Shown: in pieces, positions 16,394-26,264 of the stretch
Layout: each line of letters starts with the position of its first letter
Numbering within the stretch: position 1 is the first letter of the stretch
Assembly: GCA_041395165.1 (NCBI GenBank)
Contig: JAWLBA010000007.1
Span: 23,910-87,909, forward strand
DNA from: JAIBCM01 sp041395165
Lineage (GTDB): Bacteria > Verrucomicrobiota > Verrucomicrobiia > JADLBR01 > JAIBCM01
Direction of reading: 5' to 3'
DNA: 64,000 nt
The notes under the pieces: model-generated
Database searches by the model: none
What the model was told of the DNA's origin: nothing
What the model saw: only the letters and a program-made list of their open reading frames with translations
Made by a program: the position numbers and the translations under genes

Positions 16394-16918
16394 ATGGCAC
16401 TGACGCTTTTAAGTTTGGTGGGTGTGATTGTTTTGGCAATCCAGAAATGTTTTCAGGCGCCGGCTTGGATGCAAGGCGCTAATTGGGTTTTTGTTCCCTT
16501 ATTAGTGATCTATGGGACATTATTTTTGTTGCCTTACCAAGCTTGGATTTTGGCATTAGTCTTAGGAGTGTTAACAGATTTTCTATCCGAAGCGCGATTG
16601 GGAAGTAATGCGGTGTGTTTATTGATTCTATCGGGGTTACTACAGACTCAATATTTGGAGCGTTGGCGTAAAAAAATTTATGCGCAAGTTTTTTTGGCTT
16701 TAGTGGGGACGATGTTTTTTTTAATTGTGGATTATCTTTCGTTTTCATTGCAGCGTGGCCATTTTTTTTATAGTGACGGTATTTTATTTAAGATGACGGT
16801 GGCTTCTTTGTTGAATGCTTTTATGGCGCCATTTGTTTTTGGTGGATTAAATTGGGGTTTGAAAAGATTGGGTGCGAAATTGCCTTTGGATTCTATCTAT
16901 GAGGAGGAAGGGGTATGA
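16394..16918 (+). CDS. mreD: Rod-shape-determining protein MreD
   Basis: 174 residues, almost entirely hydrophobic, with about five membrane helices. MreD proteins diverge strongly; the call rests on size, topology, the pattern ALVLGVLTDFLSEARLGSNA (an MreD-like Gly/Asp turn) and position between mreC and the PBP2 gene, with an ATGA overlap with the latter. It is part of the elongasome core in the inner membrane. Confidence 0.85.
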   Translation: MALTLLSLVGVIVLAIQKCFQAPAWMQGANWVFVPLLVIYGTLFLLPYQAWILALVLGVLTDFLSEARLGSNAVCLLILSGLLQTQYLERWRKKIYAQVFLALVGTMFFLIVDYLSFSLQRGHFFYSDGILFKMTVASLLNAFMAPFVFGGLNWGLKRLGAKLPLDSIYEEEGV

Positions 16919-18903
16919 TTTTAGATGCAGTAGGGCGTCACTCGGCACGAGTCAAAATTTTAGGATTGATGATTTTGCTTTGTCTGGGGATTTTAGTGAT
17001 GAAGCTTTATCAATTGCAAGTGGGTGAAGGGCAAGCTTCTGTAGAGCGAGCGCGGCAGCAAAGTGTGCGAACCATTTTGCTTTCTCCTGCACGTGGGCTT
17101 GTGGCGGATCGATGGGGCGTGCCCTTGGCGGAGTTGCGGCCCAGTGTGGATATTGATTTGTATTTGCTTGAGATTAAAAGTTATTATCGAAAAAAATATC
17201 GTCATTTACCTTACATCAAAGTACAAGTGCGTCGCGGGGGGGTCAATAAGGCAGAGGATGAAGTGGATATTGTTAAGGTGGTCGAAGATAGTATTGCTCC
17301 ATTGCGAGCGATTTTGGGAGACAAGTTGAATTATGATCCTGAGGCGTTGCGTTTGCATCAACGTATTCGGGAGAATGTGCCCTTTCAGTTGAAGAGCGAT
17401 TTGTCCTTTGAAGAGTTATCAAAAATTGTGGAACGCAATCCAGTTGTGCCTGGGGTTAATATTGCGCCGCGTCCAGTACGCCGTTACGCGTATGGAGCAA
17501 CGGGATGCCATTTATTGGGTTATGTGGGGAAGCCTCAAGAGGCCAAGCTTTTGGTTCGTGAAGGCAGAAAAATGGAGGTGGAAACGATTGGTAAAGCGGG
17601 TGTGGAATTTGCTTTGGATGATTATTTGCAGGGTGATCCGGGTTATCGAAATATTGAGGTGGATAGCTTGGGCAGTGTGCAACGAATTTTGGATCAGCAG
17701 CAGCCGACTTTGGGAAGCACAGTGTATTTGACGATTGATTTGCGTGTGCAACAAATTGTGGAGAAGGCGATGGCAGGTGTGGGGCGTGGCGCGTGTGTGG
17801 TGATGGATGTGCATAATGGTGATATTTTAGCGATGGTGTCGGTGCCTAATTATGATCCCAACACGATTGTGACGAAAGCAGGTTGGCAGGATGTGGCGTT
17901 AAATGAGGCGAAGCCTTTAATGAATCGGGCTTTGTCAGCTTATGCGCCAGGTTCCATTTTTAAACCGATTGTGGCTTTAGCTGCTCTGAAATACGACACC
18001 GTGACACCTTCTTTTACTACGACGTGTTACGGTGGAATGCAAGTGGGGGATCGTTATCGGAAATGTTGGAGTTTTGATAAGGGAGGTTGTGGAACGTTAT
18101 CCATGTTAGGGGCGATTCGGCGTTCGTGTAATGTTTACTTTTATACGGTGGGGATTCGAACTGGAATTGAAAAAGTGCATGATATTGCGGATCGGTTAGG
18201 GTTAGGGAAAAAATCGGGATTGCCCTTGCGAGGTGAAGATCCGGGAACGATTCCTTCGTTGGATTGGATGAAGCGAACTTATCCAAAAGATCGTTGGAGC
18301 AATGGGCACATGGCGAATATGGCGATTGGGCAAGGTTTTGTGCGTGTGTCTCCTTTGCAGATGGCGTGTGTGGCATCGGCTATTGCAAACGGAGGGACGG
18401 CTTATTATCCTCGCTTGATTGCCAAGGTAATGAATGCTTCGGGTGAGGTGGTGCGAGAAGATCCTATTCGAGTGAAAGGGCAGTTAGATATGCCAGCGGA
18501 AAAAATAGAAATTGTTCGGCAAGGCATGAGAGCTGTGGTGAATGAGGGGGGCGGAACGGGCTCGCGAGCGGCGGTGGAAAATTATGTGATTGCTGGAAAA
18601 ACCGGTACGGCACAATTTCCTACTCGTATTCATGGTCGTCAAGTCAAGGATCAACGCACATGGTTTATGGCATTTGGCCCTTATGACGAGCCGCGTTATG
18701 CAATTTGTTTGATGGTAGAGGAGGCGCTTCGGGGAGCGACGTGTGCGCCTATTGTTGGAGAAATTTATCGAGAAATTTTTGCGTTAGAGAGTTCGATGCA
18801 AGGTTATCAATTAACTTATTTAAAACCGTATCATGGTCATTTTGAAGGAGTGCAAGAAGTCACTCCGGAACAAGATCAAAATCCTGTACCACCACCGGAG
18901 TAA
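16915..18903 (+). CDS. mrdA: Penicillin-binding protein 2 (elongasome transpeptidase)
   Basis: 662 residues. An N-terminal membrane anchor is followed by a dimerisation domain and a C-terminal transpeptidase. All three active-site motifs are present: SIFK (Ser347, Lys350), SCN (404-406) and KTG (562-564). Class B PBP2 cross-links peptidoglycan during side-wall growth together with RodA. The gene overlaps mreD by 4 nt and rodA starts 4 nt after its stop. The C-terminus extends past the transpeptidase with a Pro/Gln-rich end. Confidence 0.96.
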   Translation: MILDAVGRHSARVKILGLMILLCLGILVMKLYQLQVGEGQASVERARQQSVRTILLSPARGLVADRWGVPLAELRPSVDIDLYLLEIKSYYRKKYRHLPYIKVQVRRGGVNKAEDEVDIVKVVEDSIAPLRAILGDKLNYDPEALRLHQRIRENVPFQLKSDLSFEELSKIVERNPVVPGVNIAPRPVRRYAYGATGCHLLGYVGKPQEAKLLVREGRKMEVETIGKAGVEFALDDYLQGDPGYRNIEVDSLGSVQRILDQQQPTLGSTVYLTIDLRVQQIVEKAMAGVGRGACVVMDVHNGDILAMVSVPNYDPNTIVTKAGWQDVALNEAKPLMNRALSAYAPGSIFKPIVALAALKYDTVTPSFTTTCYGGMQVGDRYRKCWSFDKGGCGTLSMLGAIRRSCNVYFYTVGIRTGIEKVHDIADRLGLGKKSGLPLRGEDPGTIPSLDWMKRTYPKDRWSNGHMANMAIGQGFVRVSPLQMACVASAIANGGTAYYPRLIAKVMNASGEVVREDPIRVKGQLDMPAEKIEIVRQGMRAVVNEGGGTGSRAAVENYVIAGKTGTAQFPTRIHGRQVKDQRTWFMAFGPYDEPRYAICLMVEEALRGATCAPIVGEIYREIFALESSMQGYQLTYLKPYHGHFEGVQEVTPEQDQNPVPPPE

Positions 18904-18907
18904 TGTT

Positions 18908-20023
18908 ATGAAACGATTAACTTTACGCCAAAAATTGGAAAATTTAGATTGGGTGTTACTTTTTGTTGTTGTGTTATGTGCTTTGGCTGGGATTGCTTGT
19001 ATTTATAGTGCAACGTGGATTAGCGAGAGACCGGAATTGCGCGTTGCCTATCAGCGTCAAGCATTTTGGGCTGCGATTGGGTTGGTGGCGTGTTTCATTG
19101 TTTCGTTAATCGATTACCAATTATTTTTAAGATGGGTATGGATATTTTTTGGTGGCGCCATTGTTGTGTTGCTTTTGGTTTTATTGGTAGGTCGCGAAGT
19201 TCATGGTGCGAAAAGTTGGTTGGCAATTGGTTCTTTGAGTGTGCAACCGGCTGAGTTTACCAAAGTTTGTTTTATTATTTTTTTAGCGTGGTTTTTAACG
19301 AAGCAAGGTAAGAATGTGCGATCTTTGAGCACTTTTTTGATGAGTTGTGGTGTGATGGGTGTGTTTATGATTTTGATTTTGAAGCAACCTGATTTGGGTT
19401 CTGCTGCGGTTTTTATTCCGATTGCTTTTGCCATGATGTTTGTGGGGGGGGTAGCAAAACGATGGTTGGCATTGGGTGGAGTGTTAGGGGTGGTAGGCGG
19501 AGTTTTAGCTTTTTTCTTTAAATTAAAGCCTTATCAAAAAGCGCGTCTGGCAACTTTTTTAAATCCAAGTTTGGATGTAAGTGGGGCGGGTTATCATTTG
19601 AATCAAAGCAAGATTGCGATTGGTTCGGGTGGATTGAGTGGAAAAGGATTTATGGAAGGGACGCAGAATATGTTAGGGTTTTTGCCGCGCGATGTGTCAT
19701 TTAGTGATTTTATTTTTTCTGTGATTGGAGAGGAATTTGGATTTATTGGTGGAGTTGCTTTGCTTTTGGCGTTTGCTTTTATTTTGTTTAGTGCGTTACG
19801 TATTTCCATGCGATCCCGGGACTTGGAAGGATCGCTTGTCGCGACGGGGGTGGTTATGCTATTTTTTGCACATATTTTTGAAAATATTGGCATGACCATT
19901 GGCGTAACACCGATTACGGGAATTCCGCTGCCATTTATTAGTTATGGCGGTTCTTTTGTGTTGAGTTGTTTTATTGCGATTGGTTTATTGCAAAGTGTGC
20001 ATATTCATCGAAGAGTTTATTAA
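18908..20023 (+). CDS. rodA: Peptidoglycan glycosyltransferase RodA (SEDS family)
   Basis: About 371 residues from ATG 18908 (MKRLTLRQ); upstream in-frame codons overlap mrdA and encode a non-family leader. About ten membrane helices. Typical SEDS segments are visible: YQRQAFWAAIG, EVHGAKSWLAIGSLSVQPAEF, KQPDLGSAAVFIPIAF, and the C-terminal GMTIGVTPITGIPLPFISYG. RodA polymerises lipid II in the elongasome and pairs with PBP2. Its place directly after mrdA and mreBCD is the standard arrangement. Confidence 0.96.
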   Translation: MKRLTLRQKLENLDWVLLFVVVLCALAGIACIYSATWISERPELRVAYQRQAFWAAIGLVACFIVSLIDYQLFLRWVWIFFGGAIVVLLLVLLVGREVHGAKSWLAIGSLSVQPAEFTKVCFIIFLAWFLTKQGKNVRSLSTFLMSCGVMGVFMILILKQPDLGSAAVFIPIAFAMMFVGGVAKRWLALGGVLGVVGGVLAFFFKLKPYQKARLATFLNPSLDVSGAGYHLNQSKIAIGSGGLSGKGFMEGTQNMLGFLPRDVSFSDFIFSVIGEEFGFIGGVALLLAFAFILFSALRISMRSRDLEGSLVATGVVMLFFAHIFENIGMTIGVTPITGIPLPFISYGGSFVLSCFIAIGLLQSVHIHRRVY

Positions 20024-20053
20024 AGAATAAGAATTTTATAAAGGATAAGAATT

Positions 20054-21616
20054 ATGATTTTGGAAAAGATTAAAGGAGTTTTGGGATTGGCCCCCAAAAA
20101 ACCTATTGTGGAAATGCTGATTAGTGTAGAAAAAATCGAAAAGCGCGTGGCACTTTTAGAAAATGGACGTTTGGAAGAGTTCCACATTGAGCGGCGACGC
20201 GATATGACTTTACCTGGAAGTATTTTCAAAGGGCGGGTGAAAAATATCGAACCGGGTTTGAAGGCGATGTTTGTTGATATTGGCGCTGAAAAAAATGCAT
20301 TTTTGCATTATTGGGATGCGATGCCTGCAGCTTTGGATGAAGTGGAAACGGTAGATCGTGGACGTAAAAAGAGTGCGCGTAAACGGATTCAGGTTTCTGA
20401 TATTCCTAAACTTTATCCTGAGGGGTCTGAGGTAATTGTTCAGGTGACGAAGGGGCCAATAGGAACGAAGGGGGCTCGGCTCACGACGAATATTAGTATT
20501 CCTGGAAGGTTTTTGGTGTTAACGCCTTTTTCGGATCAGTTTGGGATTTCTCGAAAAATTGAAGCATCGCAAGAACGTGCGCGTTTGAGAAAAATTTTGT
20601 CTCAACTGGAGGTGCCGGATGGTATTGGTGTGATTATTCGCACGGTGGGCGAGGGACAGAAAGCGCGATTTTTTGTGAGGGATTTGGCTATTTTGTTGGA
20701 GAAATGGCGTGAGATCGAAGTCGGATTAGAAAAAAAATCGGCTCCAGCAGTTTTATTGCAAGAGTCGGATGTAGTAGAGCGAGCGGTGCGCGATTTTTTA
20801 ACGGACGATGTGGATCGGATTATCGTGGATCAGGATGAGGCTTATGAAAGAGTGCGTAAGACAGTGGAGCAGATTTCGCGGCGTTCACTTAAAAAAGTGA
20901 AGTTGTATCAAGAAATTGTGCCTCTTTTTGAAAAATTTGGTATTGAGCGGCAGTTGGAAAATTCTTTTCAAAGAAAAGTGATGTTAAAAAGCGGTGCTTC
21001 GATTGTGGTTGATGAAACGGAAGCTTTAGTGGCGATTGATGTGAATACGGCGAACCATAGTGGACGGCGCTAAAGAGAATACGATTTTAGCAACGAATTT
21101 AGAGGCAGCAGATGAAATTGCACGCCAAATTCGGTTGCGCAATATGGGTGGTTTGTTGATTTTGATTTTATTGATATGAAATCGCGTCGGGATCATGGCG
21201 GTTTATCAGCGTTTGCGACAAGCTCTAGCACGAGATAAGGCAAAAACGCATGTGTTGCCGATTTCGCCTTTGGGTTTGATTGAGATGACGCGACAACGCA
21301 CGGAAGAGCGGCAGCAGTCGCATTATCAGGACTGTCCACAGTGTGGGGGACGCGGTGTGATTAAAACGGCCGAGACAATGAGTGTGGAGGTGCAGCGAGG
21401 TATTTCGCGTATTATGCGACAGCATCCTGATGTTCATGAGTTACGCGCGTGTTTGTGAATCCGGTTTTATTGGATCGATTGCGTAAAGAGGATGAAGAAG
21501 CGTTGGTGGAATTAGAGCGACGTTTTGGAGGAAGATTGGCGTTTCGTGCGGATCCCAAGTTGAACGCGGAGGGGTTTGTTATTGTTAATGCTTTGACTGA
21601 AGAGGAGTTGAAGTAA
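20054..21616 (+). CDS. rng: Ribonuclease G/E family, with about four frameshifts in its C-terminal half
   Basis: The first 339 codons read normally: S1-like domain (PGSIFKGRVKNIEPGLKAMF, VDIGAEKNAFLH) and the start of the catalytic domain (VDETEALVAIDVNT, with the first catalytic Asp). The frame then breaks near 21065. Later conserved pieces lie in alternating frames: AKENTILATNLEAADEIARQ, then DFIDMKSRRD (second catalytic Asp; needs one T near 21168), then MAVYQRLRQALARDKAKTHV through the zinc-link CPQCGGRG (21195-21450), then NPVLLDRLRKEDEEALVELE to the stop at 21616. Repaired length is about 520, normal for RNase G. It processes rRNA and degrades mRNA and often follows rodA/mre genes. Either local sequence errors or a decaying gene. 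Confidence 0.87.
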
Positions 21617-21686
21617 TTGTGTTGTTAATAATTTTCGATTCACAAGTGGATGGTTTTCAGTCAATCTACTGAATCTTTCTGATTTT

Positions 21687-21755
21687 CGGGCCGTGGCGCT
21701 TGGTGCAGCGTCTTTGGGGTGGAAGAGGTCCCGGGTTCAAATCCCGGCGGCCCGA
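21687..21755 (+). tRNA. tRNA-Pro (probably GGG), a few bases short
   Basis: The acceptor stem CGGGCCG/CGGCCCG and T arm CCGGG TTCAAAT CCCGG are perfect and match bacterial tRNA-Pro. The D and anticodon arms are too short: the total is 69 nt rather than about 74-77. The anticodon region TTTGGGGTGGAAG would form a normal CTTCC/GGAAG stem with loop TTGGGGT if about three bases were restored. Given the many small indels in this window, lost bases are more likely than a true degenerate tRNA. Confidence 0.65.
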
Positions 21756-21839
21756 TTTAAAGGTTATTAGAAATTGGCGAGAAACTGCTTTTAAGACTTG
21801 GAAATCGAAGAAAAAGGTTTTAGTTTTTAGTTCATTGTT

Positions 21840-22961
21840 TTGAATTCGCCAAATCCCCAACAAAAAAAAATATGGTACTACGCTCTGAGTGGGCTCAGTA
21901 TCGCGGTTTTAGGTTTATTAGTTTACGGCTTTGGTTATCTTTTTGTTAAGGCAGCGCTTTTTTTAAAATCGATTTTATTGCCTTTAGCCATTGCGGCAGT
22001 GATTGCTTATTTAATGGAACCGGCGGTTTGTCAGATGGAAAAATGGAGAATCAAGCGACCGTGGGCTGTGTTGATTTTATTTGGAATAGGGATTTTAGTT
22101 TTAGTAGGTTTGGGATTGTGGGTGGTTCCATTGATGATTAATGAGATTAATAGTTTAATCGAAAATTTTGATACGTATTGGGATAAGTTGGTAGAAACTG
22201 TAACAAGTTGGGGACAGCGGATTGGCGCGCAGTTTCAAATGCATCCGCAGTGGGGCGATCAAATTAAAAAGTGGGGATCGACTTATGGTGTGCAAAGTCT
22301 TTCAACGATGGGAAAATGGTTGTTAAAGGGGGCGCAACAAATTTCTACGGTAGTTGCGATGTCGATTGGTTTAGCGATGGTACCACTTTTTGTTTTTTAT
22401 TTTTTACAGGAAAGACCCAAAATTGAAGCGAACTGGAAGTGTTATGTGCCATTGCGTCGGACTTGGTTTAAGGAAGAGGTTACGCATCTTTTGGAAAAGA
22501 TTAATGAATATCTTATTGTTTTTTTTCGGGGTCAAGTTGTGGTGGCAGCTTGCATTGGTTTGTTGAATAGCGTTGGCCTTGTGTTGATTGGGTTAGATTT
22601 TGGTTTATTGATTGGAATGATAAGTGGGGTGTTGAGCATTATTCCTTATTTAGGAATTATTTTAAGTATTACTCCGGCTTTGACGATTGCTTATTTGCAG
22701 TCGCAGGGATTCGTGTTGCCTGGGTTGGTGGTGGTGGTGTTTGTGGTGACGCAAATGATCGAAGGTTTTTTTATTACGCCCAAGATTATGGGAGATCGCG
22801 TGGGTTTGCATCCATTGACGGTTATTATTGCGATTTTGTTTTGGAGTCAGGTTTTGGGCGGTATTATGGGCGCTTTGTTGGCAATTCCGTTGACGGCAAC
22901 GCTGCGTGTTTTGTTTGTTCGTTATATTTTAAATCCTGATCGAGCGGAGATGAAAGCATGA
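21840..22961 (+). CDS. AI-2E/PerM family membrane permease
   Basis: 373 residues, beginning at TTG 21840 since no ATG is available in frame near the N-terminus. It has about eight membrane helices and a polar central domain (about 100-200). The family-typical C-terminal half is visible: GLLIGMISGVLSIIPYLGII, LVVVVFVVTQMIEGFFITPK, LHPLTVIIAILFWSQVLGG. Members include the AI-2 exporter TqsA and Na+/H+ antiporters, so the substrate cannot be told. The stop overlaps the start of rlpA by 4 nt. Confidence 0.87.
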   Translation: MNSPNPQQKKIWYYALSGLSIAVLGLLVYGFGYLFVKAALFLKSILLPLAIAAVIAYLMEPAVCQMEKWRIKRPWAVLILFGIGILVLVGLGLWVVPLMINEINSLIENFDTYWDKLVETVTSWGQRIGAQFQMHPQWGDQIKKWGSTYGVQSLSTMGKWLLKGAQQISTVVAMSIGLAMVPLFVFYFLQERPKIEANWKCYVPLRRTWFKEEVTHLLEKINEYLIVFFRGQVVVAACIGLLNSVGLVLIGLDFGLLIGMISGVLSIIPYLGIILSITPALTIAYLQSQGFVLPGLVVVVFVVTQMIEGFFITPKIMGDRVGLHPLTVIIAILFWSQVLGGIMGALLAIPLTATLRVLFVRYILNPDRAEMKA

Positions 22962-23647
22962 AATGGTTTAACGGTTTTATCATGAGTTTTTGTCTTTTGG
23001 CACTTGCTGCTTGTGTGAATACTCATATGGGAGGGGGAAAGACGGAAGGGCGTTTGAATGCGTCTTGGTATGGAGAGCAATTTCATGGACGACAAACGGC
23101 TTCGGGCGAGGTTTATAATATGTATGACAAAACGGCTGCGCATCGTTCTTTGCCGTTTGGAACTTTCCTACGGGTAAGAAATTTGGCTAATCAAAAGGTG
23201 ACAACGGTAAAGGTGAATGATCGTGGGCCTTTTGTTCGAGGTCGAGATTTGGATCTTTCTTATGGTGCGGCTAAGGATTTGGATATGATATCGCAAGGAG
23301 TAGCGGAAGTTTACGTTGAAAATTTAGGTCGTGCAGGGGGTTATCAAAAGACGGTACAAGTAGCAGTACCTGTAGCTCAGGCTGAGTCGATTCCTCGAGC
23401 GGAGCCAGTGGCTCAATCGTTGCCTGTTACGATTCAGGTAGGTTCTTTTCGAGAAAAGGAAAATGCGGAACATGTTAAAGAAGGGTTGGCTTTGAATTAT
23501 TCTTCTGTTTTTATCGAAGAGGCGAAAGATCAGGGAATTTATCGTGTTCGAGTGGGCCATTTTGCAAGTCGTGAAGAAGCAGATCCTACAGCTCAACAAT
23601 TGGCTCAAGAAGGTTATTCAGCTTGGATCGTGGCGGATTCTCAGTGA
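22958..23647 (+). CDS. rlpA: RlpA-like lipoprotein with DPBB and SPOR domains
   Basis: 229 residues. The signal peptide ends in a lipobox with Cys19 (LAAC). The double-psi beta-barrel domain (about 33-125) contains ASWYGEQFHGRQTASGE, MTAAH-type segment KTAAHRSLPFGT and VKVNDRGPFVRGRDLDLS with the catalytic-type Asp. The C-terminal SPOR domain (about 150-229, TIQVGSFREKENAEH, YRVRVGHFASREEA) binds denuded peptidoglycan at the septum. RlpA enzymes are lytic transglycosylases in several species. It overlaps the upstream permease gene by 4 nt. Confidence 0.93.
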   Translation: MKWFNGFIMSFCLLALAACVNTHMGGGKTEGRLNASWYGEQFHGRQTASGEVYNMYDKTAAHRSLPFGTFLRVRNLANQKVTTVKVNDRGPFVRGRDLDLSYGAAKDLDMISQGVAEVYVENLGRAGGYQKTVQVAVPVAQAESIPRAEPVAQSLPVTIQVGSFREKENAEHVKEGLALNYSSVFIEEAKDQGIYRVRVGHFASREEADPTAQQLAQEGYSAWIVADSQ

Positions 23648-23674
23648 ATGTTTTTAGAGAATAAAATTTCTGAT

Positions 23675-24112
23675 TTATTTTTCTTGGTTTCGAAATTGGG
23701 AACGATATCTCCAATAAAGACCGCTTCCCATAGCTCCGATTAAATAAGCGAAGATATCCTTAGTGTCGGCAGTTCCTTTTTTCCAGAAGAGAGGGAAAAG
23801 CCATTCCATTAAAAATGACCATAGCAGGGTGTGATAGAAAATTTCTTGCCAAGTAGGAAAAGCTTTTTCTGGTCGTAAATGAAATCGGGCATGAATCCAT
23901 AATATAAGCGGTAAAACGCAGGGAATGAATAAGAGATCATTAAAATAGTTTTTGAAAAAGGGGGTAACAAAGTGAGCGGGCTTAATCAAAAATCGATTAA
24001 TACCATACAAGGAGCTGCTGCATAAGCAAAGTGGGTCCCGATAATAGTGGAAACGAGATGCTTTGTTGTTTTTAACAAAGCGCGCTTTTTGACATTGCAG
24101 TAACAATCGCAA
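23675..24112 (-). CDS. Small hypothetical membrane protein
   Basis: Up to 145 residues with three or four hydrophobic helices: NYFNDLLFIPCVLPLILW in the middle and a C-terminal pair around WSFLMEWLFPLFW and AYLIGAMGSGLYW. The first 25 or so residues are Cys/Arg-rich and do not look like an N-terminus; the true start may be internal or lie across a frameshift. The ND-LFIP pattern resembles a small membrane family seen in Bacteroidetes, but I cannot assign a function. It is convergent with rlpA. Confidence 0.5.
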   Translation of the reverse strand: MRLLLQCQKARFVKNNKASRFHYYRDPLCLCSSSLYGINRFLIKPAHFVTPFFKNYFNDLLFIPCVLPLILWIHARFHLRPEKAFPTWQEIFYHTLLWSFLMEWLFPLFWKKGTADTKDIFAYLIGAMGSGLYWRYRSQFRNQEK

Positions 24113-24197
24113 TCAATAATTTAGCCGTCATTATCATTTCTTTACTATAAGATAAATTTTTTAAAAAACCTAACGATTATCTTTAAAAAATAGAAAA

Positions 24198-24269
24198 AGG
24201 CGAGAAGTCGGAATCGAACCGACGCATAAGGCTTTTGCAGAGCCTGCCTTACCACTTGGCTACCCCGCC
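24198..24269 (-). tRNA. tRNA-Cys (anticodon GCA)
   Basis: Minus-strand cloverleaf from 24269: acceptor GGCGGGG/UCUCGCC (two G-U pairs), D arm with AGCCAAGUGGUAAGGC, anticodon stem AGGCU/AGCCU with loop CUGCAAA, T arm GUCGG UUCGAUU CCGAC. Anticodon GCA reads UGC. 72 nt, CCA not encoded. Confidence 0.93.
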
Positions 24270-24370
24270 GCTTAACATTTCAAAATTTGATCCCGCTTTG
24301 GGCAGGACGAAATTTGAAATTAATAAAAAAATCTCAAATGACAAACTGTAAATTGCAAATTTAAGATTCT

Positions 24371-26164
24371 TTATAAGCCGCTGCCTGCTTTTAATTTTTC
24401 CGCTTTGCGAAATGGGCCGCTACCATCTTTTTCTGTGATGATGTCACGATAAAGTATGTCCGGACGGGATCATAGGCAACACATGTTCGGTGTAGGGCAC
24501 AATGACATCAGGACATAAGCTTCTCGACTTTCGAGCATGCGTTTCAATGCGCCGTCAGGTCTTTTTTATGCGTGACTCGTTCGCAAGGCACACCGAAACT
24601 TTCGCACATTTTCACGTAGTCAGGATAGATGCGTTTCGGATCGCGCGATTCGCCTAAGAAAGTGTGGCCCCGATTGCTTTGATAAAAACGATCCTCCCAT
24701 TGCACTACCATGCCAAGATGTTGATTGTTTAAAATTAAAGCTTTCGCTGCAATGCGTTCAATGTGGGCTGTGGCGAGCTCTTGAATATTCATCACGAAAC
24801 TGCCATCTCCGTCGATATCTACGACTTCTTTATCGGGTCGTGCGAGTTTAGCACCAATAGCCGCAGGATAACCAAAACCCATAGCACCCAAACCGGCTGA
24901 AGTAATAAAACTGCGCGGTTCATTGTAATCGTAATATTGTGCTGCCCACATCTGATGTTGGCCTACGCCCGTGGTGATGATAGCGTCACCTTTAGCCATT
25001 TCATAAAACCGACGAATCGCATGCTGCGGTTGAATCGTATCAGAGAGGCGTGTCGATGAAATGGAAAGGATAATCGCGTCGCCATTCCGCAATTTTTTCG
25101 CGCCATTTTTTAAATTGATTTTTATCGATGGGATTTTTATCCAATAAACGATTTAATAACCGCAATGCATCGCGAATATCGCATTGGATTGGGAGCTGGA
25201 CGATTTTATTTTTATTGATTTCAGAATTGTCGATGTCGATATGAACAATAGTGCCGTGTTCGGCAAATTTCTCGACTTTGCCTGCACGATCATCAAATCG
25301 CACGCCAAACGCCAACAAGATCCGGCCTCATTTATCGCATTATTGGCATACACTGTCATGCATACCAGCCATTTCATGGAAAGCGGATGCTGGAAAGCAT
25401 AATGCCCATAATCGTGGTGGCAACAGGGATGCCTGTTTTTCAACGAACTCTTTGAGGTCTTTATGCGCATTGGAAGAAATGATGCCACCGCCGACATAGA
25501 GTGCGGGGCGTTCCGGACTGCTAATTAGCCCAATCACTTCGTTTAAAGCAGTTAAGTCAGGTTCTTTGGAATTTGTTAACCCGCGCAGGTTGATTTTGTC
25601 GGGAAAAACGGGTTGCGTTTTGCTGTTGAATATTTTTAGGAATATCAATTAGCACAAGGGCCGGGTCGACCGGATTGAGCAATATAAAGCTTCTTTCACG
25701 GTGCGCAGGATATCGTTGACATCTGTTACCAGATAACTGTGCTTCACGATAGGCACCGTTACGCCAAACACGTCAGTTTCTTGAAAAGCGCCTTTGCCGA
25801 TCATAAAAGTAGGCACTTGTCCGGTGATAGCCACTAATGGAATGCTATCGAGATAAGCATCGGCAATGCCTGTGACTAAATTCGTTGCGCCTGGACCCGA
25901 AGTGGCTAAGCAAACACCTGCTTTACCCGTAGCGCGTGCGTAACCTTCAGCGCCAAAAACGCCCCCTTGTTCATGGCGTGGGAGCACCGTGCGAATTTTG
26001 CGCGAACGCGTTAATGACTGGTGCATTTCCATACTTGCACCTCCTGGATAAGCAAAGAGAGCCTCAACACCTTCGCGCTCCAGGCATTGCACCAGGAGGT
26101 CTGCCCCTTTAGCAGGTTCGCCGATGCGGATTTTGGACGTAATTTTAGCTGAACGACTTTTCAT
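24371..26164 (-). CDS. ilvB: Acetolactate synthase large subunit, heavily frameshifted
   Basis: First step of branched-chain amino-acid synthesis (ThDP enzyme). The N-terminal 160 codons are intact (start 26164; GADLLVQCLEREGVEALFAY, LATSGPGATNLVTGIADAY). After about 25690 the protein is scattered over all three frames: AQSGRPGP, TQPVFPDKINLRGLTN, ALYVGGGIISSNAHKDLKEF, TGIPVATTIMGI, HPLSMKWL, LAFGVRFDDRAGKVEKFAEH, QHAIRRFYEMAKGDAIITTG through the ThDP motif DIDGDGSFVMNIQEL, then LKRMLESREAY and GSGPFRKAEKLKAGSGL to a stop at 24371. I count roughly ten shifts; total span (about 598 codons) is normal. No ilvN (regulatory subunit) follows. A pseudogene or a low-quality stretch. Confidence 0.85.
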
Positions 26165-26221
26165 AACGAAACGAATCCTAGCGAGAATGAAGGGAGGTTA
26201 CAAGCCATCATTAAAAACCCA

Positions 26222-26249
26222 TTGACGATTTCGAGAAGAATGCTAGGTT
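26222..26249 (+). promoter_or_regulatory. Candidate sigma-70 promoter for rplM-rpsI
   Basis: TTGACG (26222-26227), 16-nt spacer, then TAGGTT (26244-26249) with an extended TGC just before it. Transcription would start near 26256, only about nine bases before the rplM ATG, and no Shine-Dalgarno sequence is visible in that stretch. Confidence 0.4.
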
Positions 26250-26264
26250 GCCAAGCTTATTGAC

